DNA of 64,000 bases from Scenedesmus sp. ARA3 (Eukaryota; Chlorophyta; Chlorophyceae; Sphaeropleales; Scenedesmaceae), in assembly GCA_004335835.1 (NCBI GenBank), contig RWJK01001425.1, positions 46,984-110,983 of the forward strand, in the 5' to 3' direction. Under the pieces are notes generated by a model that saw nothing but the letters and a program-made list of their open reading frames with translations, made no database searches and was not told where the DNA came from. Positions 55,826 through 64,000 of the stretch are shown in pieces. Numbering within the stretch: position 1 is the stretch's first letter; every line of letters starts with the position of its first letter. Position numbers and translations under genes: made by a program.

Positions 55826-56822
55826 GCAGGAGGGCGAGTCAGAGCTGGAGCAGGTGGAGCACGAGCTGGCTGGCGGCGGCAGCAAGCGCAGCCTCACCGA
55901 CAGCGACGACGGCGCCAAGAAGCAGCAGGGCGGCTTCAGCGCGCTCAGCAGGCTGCTGGGAATGCTGTTCAGCCAGGTGTTCCTCAAAGCCTTCACGCTC
56001 ACCTTCCTGGCGGAGTGGGGCGACCGCAGCCAGATCGCCACCATCGGGTGCGGCGCGCGGCGATGCAGCAGCAACAGCAACACCAGCGGTTTAGGCAGCT
56101 TTGGTTTGCTTATGCTGCATGGCACAGTATTATATTTGCTGCTGGGGCCATGGCAAATTAGATTGCAACACCAGCAGCAGCAGCAGCAGACACATGTTTG
56201 TCACCAACCATGATCAGCAATCGTGTGTGCAAGTGTGCAGTAACTGCTTGTCCTCAACAGGCGAGTGGTGTGCTTTGCTGCCGTGCTGTAAGTACACTGC
56301 ATTCAACCTGTTCCTTTCTGGGGGCTGCTGCTGCCGCTGGCACATGCTGTGCGCAGGCTTGCTGCGCAGCTGGATGTGGTGGGCGTCATCATCGGCAGCA
56401 TCGTGGGGCACGCAGCCTGCACCGGCGCTGCTGTGCTGGGAGGCAAGCACCTGGCAGAGCACATCGACGAGAAGCTTGTAGGGGTGAGTGGGTGGACCTG
56501 GATTGTTTGTCTGTGCGTGGCAGCTGTTCAGGGCATGCAACTGCTTCTTGCTTGCAGCCCAAATCATGGGTGCTTGCTTGCCTGTCTTTGGTGTCCCTTT
56601 GCGCTCAGCGGGAGGCAACGCGCAGCCTGCCGGTCCCAAACCAGCACCTGTGTAGCACAGACTACAGCCCAGCCCAGCACTCTTTGAGGCTCTGGTGGGC
56701 AGCCTGTAGCCTTCTGCCTGTAAAGCGTCCCTGTTTTTGCATCTGCTGCTGTGCTGCAGGTGGTGGGCGGCGTGCTGTTCCTGCTGTTTGGAGCCCATGC
56801 GCTGTACACAGGACCAGAGTAG
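54882..56822 (+). CDS. GDT1/UPF0016 family cation transporter
   Basis: UPF0016 (GDT1/TMEM165/PAM71) proteins move Mn2+ and Ca2+ against protons, in the Golgi or plastid. Six exons, 54882..55106, 55206..55283, 55369..55458, 55830..56047, 56357..56483 and 56760..56822, join to 266 residues. The two inverted halves each carry the E-x-G-D-[KR]-[TS] signature: EIGDKTFFIAAIMAM at residues 55-69 and EWGDRSQIATIG starting at 193. Six membrane spans fit: around the first motif, GALGALAAMTVLSALLGW, ATILFFFFGFKTLYD, the second-motif helix, QLDVVGVIIGSIVGHAACTG and VGGVLFLLFGAHALY. An acidic, Ser-rich loop joins the halves. The N-terminus is short (about 40 residues, Ser-rich) and without a clear transit peptide, so a Golgi paralogue is likelier than the plastid one (inference). 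An internal ATG at 54969 is an alternative start. Confidence 0.93.
55796..55823 (+). repeat. (CTG)9 before GDT1 exon 4
   Basis: CTG run in sense orientation ending a few bases before the CTTGCAG acceptor of exon 4. Confidence 0.9.
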
Positions 56823-58784
56823 CTGCAGCAGCTGTATCGCAGCTTCGGGAAAGCAGCAAGCAAGGACATGGCAGTTCGCAGCTGCAGCAGCTGCGCATGC
56901 AGCAATTGCTTGGCGAGAGTGGAGCAGGCAATTGCCGCGGTTGGCTTTATTGATTGGTTGGCTGTAGCCGCTTGAGGAGCCCCTGCTGCTTTGCTGTCAC
57001 GGTAGATGCCATTTGCTTCGTGCCAGAATGCGCTTGAGTGCATAAGAGGCTCCTGACATGCATTTATGCATCGGTATGCTTGAGAGGACATTGAAACGGT
57101 CGTGGCTTCGCGCCCGTGTGTTGCCGTTTCTGTTTTGTGTACTTAGGACCTGCATCATGACAGCAGATGTGGTGTATGCCCTGCTTGCATGCTGATCTGT
57201 GCTGATGCTATTCGCAAGCTGCTTGTGCACAGGGGAAATCATTGCCGCTGTGTCAACCGCTTGCAGTAGCAGCTTTTCACCTGTCAGCATTCGTCAGCAT
57301 TGCATGGTCCGACATGTGTGGTGACCCTTGCATGGGGTTGTCAAGGCTGTTTGCATGGCTTGAATACCAACTGGCCTTGCCGTGCCATGGCACCTTTGAG
57401 GCTTTCAAGATGCCGGCATTTGATGCTCGTGTACGAGTATGCCAGCAGGTCCCATACCTTTAGTCGACATACAAGGCATGCCAAGCATGTTGATGGCTCA
57501 ACATGCTTGACCAATTGGGGCATTCAAGCTTGCATGGCTGCAAATGCTCAGCAATTGCCAGGCTGAAGCAGGCTCTGGGTGCTGCTGTAACGTACACACG
57601 TGTCTATCAAAGGCCAAAAACTACGCAGATTTGACGCACTGATCGCGGCGCCGGCGCAGCAATCAACCCACGAACGAGTTGTTTAAATGAACCGCGCTAT
57701 CTGCCTGGGCAAAAGGCCGCTGCCACAGCCGGCTGGGAAGCCTCTGAGCCTCACAGGTGGCAGCCGCACGCCAGCCACACCCAGGCCATAGCATTAATGG
57801 CAGGAAACCCTGCACACTGCCTTGGCATCACAACATCTCGCAGCATGGCGCTTGTGGCAAGAACAACCATCAACTTGACCGCACGTGTGTGCATAAATGT
57901 CCGGGATACCACTGACAGTGCTGCATCAGCATGCTGATCCAGATGTGAGAATTTCTGCATGCTCAGCAAGCGGCAGCCCCACAGCAACATATCATGTGCG
58001 AAAATAAATATGCCCAGACAAAGGAGATGTATGCGTTGCAGCCACACGGTACAGATTCAGCAGACAGCTTTGGGCATGCAGACAGGCAACTCTGAGAGTG
58101 CGCGGTGCAGTGTACAGTGCCACATGTCGGGGTCACAAAGGGATAGCCATGGCAGTGGACAGCCTGAATGCATCTGCTTGCTCTGCCACTGATGAATGCA
58201 AGTCTGCTCAAGCAATGAGCAAATCAAAGGGTTGCCACCAGCCGCATCGCGATGGCGAAGAACTGCGAGGAAAGTACAATGCACACATGGTGTGCACACC
58301 TCCGGTGCCGGCGTAATCATCTACAGAGCTGCAATATGGCACTGAAGCACCCAACCGTTGCAAGTGACTTGTATGCACGGTGTAGCCTTACAGGCAACAA
58401 GGAGGCACGGGTGCACACCTGTTGTGCTGCATGTGCTGCAGTGTGCTCTGGGGCAGATGAGTGCATGCTCTGCAAACTTCTGAGCAGAAGCCTGTTGGCA
58501 ACTCTGCTGCTAAGCATCCAAAAGGTTCTTCTGCTACCCCTGCTTGCATGCCTCCAAACATACCCTTTCATGTCAGCATGTTGACTTCGTGCCGATGCCG
58601 TGGACTCCGCACGCTTTCTAGTCTCAACCATCACATCGCAACAGCAACACATTGTGACAAATGCCATTTGTGCCAACTTCATTAGCATACCAGTTGGCAC
58701 GCAAGCAGCTCATCCTATGGCAGTTCAACAACTCACGGCAGGACAGATCACTGCAACCTACACCACCACCGCCGATGCCAACTG
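56823..58784. other. Intergenic between convergent GDT1 and SEC14 genes
   Basis: About 2 kb. A TGTAA string at 57586..57590 could be a polyadenylation signal but lies about 760 bp past the GDT1 stop. Frames in this stretch have no family features or splice context. Confidence 0.5.
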
Positions 58785-60528
58785 TTATTGCTGTTGCTGC
58801 CCTGTTTTGGCATGCCCGCTGCTGCTGCCCTCGCCAATCTCCGCGGCAGCGTCTGGCATGTCTGCAATCTCATGCGGCACCTCACCGCCAGCAGTGCCAG
58901 CTACATCCGGCAGGTGGGGGTACGGCGGCAGCTTGAACTGCCGCACAGCCTCCTGCACCAGCAGCAGCTCAGCGCTGCCGCCATACTGCTTGGGCAGCAC
59001 CTGAGGGTGCAGACGTGGCAGCACAGCGACCGTGAGCGTTAGGGCAGTACAGGCAAGACATCGCTGACGTGTGTGGTGGTCAATGCCCGCACATGCAGGC
59101 AGGCTGCAATCATGTCCTATTCATCAGCAAGAACCACGCCTGCTGCCTGATCACTCTGACAAGGCATGGCGAGGCGCCTGCTGCCCTATATGCAATTCTC
59201 CAGGTCCATCACCATACGTTGTGGACGCGCATGAGCCCCAGCATACCCAAGAGTGCCTTCAAACCTTGGCCCTCTCACTACGCCCACACACAACCCAAAC
59301 CTTGCCCGACCAAGCCGTACCCTGCAGCCTGTGCCAGCCACTGACTGTGGTGTCTGGTCCAATACCCTCACACAGCAATGCAGCACCTGCAGCACCCCAT
59401 TCGCAGCACCTCGCCCCCTCACCTGCTGCGGCACCACTTCCTGCAGTTCATGCGTGTCCCCTGGGCCCACAAACTTGATCTTGGCGCGTGTGGCGTCAGG
59501 CAGCAGGCCCTTCATGCTGTGCCACAGCCCCCACACCACCAGCGGCGGGTTGAAGAACACCATGCAGTCCAGCTGCTCCACGTAGTGGTGCCCCAGCAGC
59601 CGCTGCACGCCCAGCAGCAGCAGCAGTAGCAGTAGCAGCATCATCATCAGCAGCAGCAGCAGGCAGAAACATGGTGATGGGCACCCAGAGCAAGTGTATG
59701 AGCCAGCAGCGGGTTGCACAGCAAGGTTGGTAGTGTTACACCTTGGTGCCTCACCCTGCAAAGATGGAAGCGTTTGGAAGAGCAACATGGTGCAGATGCT
59801 CCCATGAGTGCCTGCCAGACATGCTGAAGAGCCATTGCTTCTATAACAGCCTGTTCCATAAGCAGGAGAGACTGCTGCTGCTGTTGCTGCTGCTGCTGTT
59901 GCTAATACTCCATTGTAGCAGCTGCGCTACACTCAATGCTGCTGCCGGTGCCTGAACCTCAGCCGCGCCCGCCACCCACCAAGATCATGGTCAGGCAGGC
60001 CACATCAATGTTGGCCATGGCGCAGTGGCTGATGTCAAAGATGCTGATCAGGCGGCGCCCGGGGTTGACAGCAGCATCACACAGCGCCATCATGGCGTTC
60101 ATCACGTAGCAAGTGAAGAGGCGCATGCTGTGCATGTGGGATGTCCTGGCAAAGTGCTTGCTGACCTGTTTGTTTGCAAGCAGAGGAGGGCAGTAGTACA
60201 GCAGGCGCTGAAGTGAGACAGCACTTTCCCGGATATAAACAGGCAACGCCAGGGCGCACATTTGATGTTGTGGTGATAACAGACAGACAGCTGCATCAAA
60301 ATTGTGCACTGGCAAGTATGCTGCCACAACACGACAGCTGCCGACACAACTACACTGTCAACTGCTGCCAGCAGGCCGCCAGGGTTATCATGTATGTTGC
60401 TGGGCCATGCATCTGCCGCTATCTGCAACACGCAAGCAGCCCCCACACCTGTATGACTGCCAGGGCCCTGCCCAGGCTGTCGCAGCCCTGCAGGAACACC
60501 TTGCCGTCTGACAGTGGGCCCTGCGGGG

Positions 60529-60623
<95 letters not shown>

Positions 60624-61211
60624 CATGAGGAGACGGTGGAGCCAGCTGCTGCACTGTTGCGGCAAACAGAGCACGATGGGCTGCATGTCTCAACTGACTC
60701 AAAACACACATATTTTGCAAGCTGACATACAAAGGTACATGGTGTGAGCAGTCGGCATAGTGAGGGATATTAAAAAGTAAAGGTCACAGCCTGATGCAAG
60801 CAGCTGCACAAACAGCTGCACCGCTGGGGTCTTGCGCTCACCTGGATCCATGCCTGCAGTGACAGCGAGGAGAGGCGAAGCCGCAAAGGCAGTGTCACAG
60901 CGTGGTTGTCAGCGCAGAACCAGTGATGAGGTCAAGCAGCAGGGCACATAGTCAGGGCGTTGGTGTAACGTCCACTTGCTGGCAGATGCTGTTACTGTAC
61001 CTGGTCCGGTTTAAGCAAGGCTGGGAGATCTGACAACACCGCATCTGCAACATCACTGCTGAAGCACTGACAGTACTAGCTGCTGATGCGTCGCACGCAG
61101 GGACACCCCAACTGCATACACACTCAGCCGGGCTGTCCAGTCGTTTGTTCTGACATACACCTGCACGGTGAGTGATGTTGGCTAGCTCATTGAGTGAGGT
61201 TTGCCTGCAGG

Positions 61212-61247
<36 letters not shown>

Positions 61248-61915
61248 GCACCTCATCAATGTATCCTTGTGGCATGATGTGTGCGCGCCAGCCAGCATGG
61301 CTGACAATGCAGCTGAAGGCCAGGGGCACGTCCCACTCCCTTGCCTCCAGCCACTTCCTGAGGTATGCGTCAGAGGTGAGCTCAGCAGGGCTGCTTAGCT
61401 CCCCTCCTGCAGCACCAGCACCATGCACACTGCTTGCCATCACAGCACGTTGCCGCATGCGGCAAGTGACATCACACAGTGCGTACTGCATGCGCGCTTT
61501 TCTAATTGAGCCTGCATTGCTTATCAATGGTACAACAGCGCATGTCACAGCGTCAGGATGTATCATGCATTACGTGCAGTACAGTGCAATTGATGGGCGT
61601 GATCAACCAGCCTGCCAGGCAGAAACATGTTGCCCAACCAACAGCTCCACAAACCCTGCAGCACTGCCACAGGTCCATGTGCTGTGATTAGATTGCGCTT
61701 GCACAGGCTGTAAACAGCCATTTGCAGCACACTGCATTCACCAGCAGACTGCACGCTGGCCCCTCACCCTGCACCAGCTGCTGGCCAGCCTTTCGGCCCT
61801 CATCAGACTCGCTGAGCTTGCTCCTGAGTTCCTGCAAAGCCCTGGCATGTGCCTCCTCACGCGCAGCAGCTCTCTGGGCCTCTTTGGCTGGGTCGGCCCA
61901 CAGCCAGCCGGACAT
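58785..61915 (-). CDS. SEC14/CRAL-TRIO lipid-transfer protein
   Basis: A predicted phosphatidylinositol/lipid exchange protein of the SEC14 type. Six exons join in frame to 318 residues: 61768..61915, 61252..61406, 60449..60520, 59980..60165, 59423..59602 and 58785..59000. Exon 1 (MSGWLWADPAKEAQRAAARE) is a charged coiled region. The CRAL-TRIO N-domain reads SDAYLRKWLEAREWDVPLAF then HAGWRAHI. The lipid-binding domain has KVFLQGCDSLGRALAVIQ, RRLISIFDISHCAMANIDV, RLLGHHYVEQLDCMVFFNPP, VVWGLWHSMKGLLPDATRAK, IKFVG and LPKQYGGSAELL. These are in canonical order, ending at the usual P-x-x-YGG. The 318-residue length matches single-domain SEC14 proteins. Intron 2 carries (CTG)30 in sense directly before the acceptor of exon 3; the intron before exon 5 has an interrupted CTG/CTA/ATG tract in the same place. 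Confidence 0.91.
59612..59670 (+). repeat. Interrupted CAG/TAG/CAT tract before SEC14 exon 5
   Basis: Plus-strand CAG units broken by TAG and CAT triplets, so sense CTG, CTA and ATG. It adjoins the CGTGCAG acceptor of exon 5 (first base 59602). Confidence 0.85.
60532..60621 (+). repeat. (CAG)30 pure triplet tract
   Basis: Thirty uninterrupted CAG units, the longest pure tract in the window. In SEC14 sense it is (CTG)30, ending 11 bp before the exon 3 acceptor (first exon base 60520). Non-coding. Confidence 0.97.
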
Positions 61916-62319
61916 TTTGAGGTGCAGCTGCTGGGATGGCTTGCGCTGGCAGCAACTGCCAATGACAACCTTCAGAGCTGGTGCTGGTGGTGTGGGCCCA
62001 TCAACTGTCTACTGCACCATTCAGCAGGCGTAGTAGCTGCCCATGCCTCGTTAGTGCACCAGCATTAGCAGCCCCCAACATAGTGTGCTCCTCTTCTGCT
62101 GCATGGTGCTTAGTGCTCAGCAAGCAGGTGTCAGTGCCAAGGACATAACAGCCCTAAATACACCCGCCTCTCTTTCCTGAACCTGACGTAATGACCTGCT
62201 GTCTTTGTAGTTTGGATCTTTGTTTGTAAATGTTTTAAGGTTGTCAGCCATCGCAGAGGGTACTGTACCTGCGCTCTGAAGCTGGGCGCGTGCCCGTTCG
62301 ATCTTATACTGCAAACAAT
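61916..62319. other. Divergent intergenic region, SEC14 and signal peptidase genes
   Basis: About 400 bp between head-to-head starts. A minus-strand frame at 62117..62314 contains a charged peptide without homopolymers (MADNLKTFTNKDPNYKDSR) but no recognised family, and could be SEC14 5' leader or chance. Confidence 0.5.
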
Positions 62320-63939
62320 ATGCAAGCTATGAACATGTACAGACTCGCAGCACGCAATGTGTGTCCCTCGGTCAGAGTCACAACCCGTTCAGTTGCCAGG
62401 ATACCACACCTAGCCGTCAGGTGTGTGCATGCAGGCCTACTGACAGCGTGCATGGCCACCTGAAAGTTTCCTAAGCGTTAACATAGCTCTTCTGTGCCGG
62501 CAGGGTGGCTCCTAGACCTCAACTACACCTGTGCAGGGCCAATGGCACAAACACAGGCGCAGGTGAGGACTCAGCAACCGAGTTCAGCTGGAGGCAGAAC
62601 ATCCCTTTAGACAAGAATGTTGATTGTTGTGTTTCCATGACCTGACACCAAAGGTCTTTGCTGTATGACGCACTTATACTGGCTGCTCTGCAGAAGAGGC
62701 ACCAAAGTTGAAGGCTCAGGAGCCAAACCAGCAGCAGCAGGATCAGCAGCAGCAAGAGCACCAGCAACAGCAGCAGCAAGACAATGATGGCTACTTCAAG
62801 TTCCTTGGGCTGCGGATAAGCAAGGATGACCTGCTTACAATCACTCTGGCGCTGGCCATCTCATATGGCATCCGCTGGTGAGCAACGCGCACATGCAACC
62901 TGCAGAGCTGTTGCCAGAGCGGCCTCACAGGCTGTTGCCAGAGCGTGCAGTGATGAGGCAGCAGCAGCAGCAGGCCTTGTCAACAATGAAGCAGAGACAA
63001 TGGGGCAGCTGTATGAAGCACACGTACAGATTGTACGAGTCTGCGACGACATCAAGCAGTGTGCTGACCATCGTTTGTGCATGCAGCACCACCCTCACTG
63101 CACGCAACGGCGTGCTGGTCGTGCAGGTCGAATAATCATTACACGAGTTGCTGCTGAGATGATGAGAGGTTGCTGTCTTGCTGCTGCTGCCGCTGCTGCT
63201 GCTGCTGCTGCTGCTGCTGCCGCTGCCTGCCAGGTTCATTGCTGAGCCGCGCTTCATCCCCTCGCTGTCCATGTACCCCACCTTCGACATTGGGGACCGG
63301 CTCATTGCGGAGAAGCTGACCTACAGGTTCAGCAGGTGCGCAGGCAGCTGGGCACAGCCATAGCACCAGAGCAAGCAGCAGGAGCTGCCCAGGGTATACT
63401 TTTAAGGGACAGCAGTTGTTCAGCTGGCACGGCAGCAGCAGCCCTGTCCAGGCTCTACAACAGGCAGCAGCAGCAGCTGAACTGCAGCAGCAAGATCAAC
63501 GCGGCATGGCAGTGCAGGCATCAGCAGCAAGGACAGCCTGGCGGCAGCGCATCACAGGCTGCAGCAGTTGGCGATAATGCAGCATTGCAGTGCTGCAGCC
63601 GCCTGCAACTGCCCATGGCACAGCACAAACCACACCAGTTACAGCTGTGAACGATTGGCACCCAGTCATGCCACATTGTGTCAACCTGGCGCCGCCATGT
63701 GCCACTGCTGCATGTTATTGCTGTGCGCTGGCATAACACTATGGCTTGAACACAATCAAGATGCAGCACGTAATCGTGCATGTGTGCCTCTGGCATTGTG
63801 TTATATCCGTGCATGCAGGCCGCCGGTGCCTGGTGACGTGGTCATCTTCCACCCCGTGGAGGGCGTGGGCAGCAAGGACCTGTTTGGTGACAACGTGTTC
63901 ATCAAGCGCGTGGTGGCAGTGGAGGGAGACACAGTGGAG
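62320..63939 (+). CDS. Plastid type I signal peptidase (thylakoidal processing peptidase), 3' end beyond window
   Basis: A membrane serine protease with a Ser-Lys dyad that removes thylakoid-transfer signals and completes envelope-protein maturation. Exons 62320..62420, 62504..62562, 62694..62877, 63234..63335 and 63819..63939 all join in frame; the last ends at a GTGCGT donor, so more exons lie right of 64000. Exons 1-2 encode a transit-peptide-like leader ([20 protein letters not shown], then [11 protein letters not shown]), found by phase matching. Exon 3 has a Gln-rich linker and one membrane helix ([18 protein letters not shown]). Exon 4 holds the catalytic block [20 protein letters not shown] with Ser about 127. 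Exon 5 holds [12 protein letters not shown] and [16 protein letters not shown] with the general-base Lys about 178. ATG 62320 and an in-frame ATG at 62329 are both possible starts. A CTG tract precedes the acceptor of exon 4. Confidence 0.92.
63180..63224 (+). repeat. CTG tract (with CCG breaks) before signal peptidase exon 4
   Basis: Mostly CTG with CCG interruptions, in sense, ending about 9 bp before the TGCCAG acceptor of exon 4 (first exon base 63234). Confidence 0.9.
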
Positions 63940-64000
63940 GTGCGTGCGTAGGAGGGGGGGTTGGGGGTGGCGGTGCAGGGCATGCAGCCCAGGAGGGGGG

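Noticed and set aside
62117..62314. Minus-strand 65-codon frame upstream of SEC14
   Set aside because: Composition is gene-like, but no family, no clear splice link to SEC14 exon 1 and no other support.

Overview
This window is nuclear DNA from a green alga, most likely a chlorophyte of the class Chlorophyceae (Chlamydomonadales or Sphaeropleales). The genes have many short introns with GTGAGC/GTGCGC-type donors and CTGCAG/TTGCAG-type acceptors. (CAG)n/(CTG)n tracts are extremely common. The proteins carry long poly-Gln, poly-Ala and poly-Ser runs, and several are plastid or plant-type families: thylakoidal signal peptidase, DUF2358, plant-type OTU, IDM1-like PHD and ABCI. The species cannot be fixed from sequence alone. 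No rRNA, tRNA, CRISPR, prokaryotic operon or intact transposon was seen.

Layout, left to right. A partial RCL1 (-) runs off the left edge. Then come a patatin-like lipase (+), a serine carboxypeptidase S28 (-), and a 14-exon DUSP-UBL-USP deubiquitinase (-) lying head to head with an OTU deubiquitinase (+). Next are a TDBD/SAND-like plus PHD-finger chromatin protein (+) with a 50-N assembly gap, an ERV1 sulfhydryl oxidase (-) preceded 2 nt upstream by a 70-codon ORF, and a divergent GET2-like membrane receptor (+). These are followed by a GT4 glycosyltransferase (+), a soluble ABC ATPase of the CAF16/ABCI type (+), a multi-pass, probably plastid, membrane protein of unknown function (-), IMP4 (+), a DUF2358 protein (-), a GDT1/UPF0016 transporter (+), a SEC14/CRAL-TRIO lipid-transfer protein (-), and the first five exons of a plastid type I signal peptidase (+) that runs off the right edge.

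Exon models were built by hand from family conservation and checked by reading-phase arithmetic across each junction. Apart from the OTU, PHD and patatin genes, where stated, every listed junction keeps frame. Functional themes are ribosome biogenesis (RCL1, IMP4), ubiquitin removal (USP, OTU), secretory and membrane biology (GET2, GDT1, SEC14, GT4, S28 peptidase) and plastid biogenesis (signal peptidase, DUF2358, the multi-pass protein). The genes are not an operon; they are independent eukaryotic units, with one possible dicistronic exception (ORF70-ERV1).

The most unusual signals are structural. Three introns contain tandem degraded copies of the adjoining exon edge, including its splice site. 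One intron carries an inverted pair of TTAGGG/CCCTAA arrays beside a probable GC donor. (CTG)n tracts are repeatedly placed just upstream of 3' splice sites. The ORF70-ERV1 pair has a 2-nt intercistronic gap.
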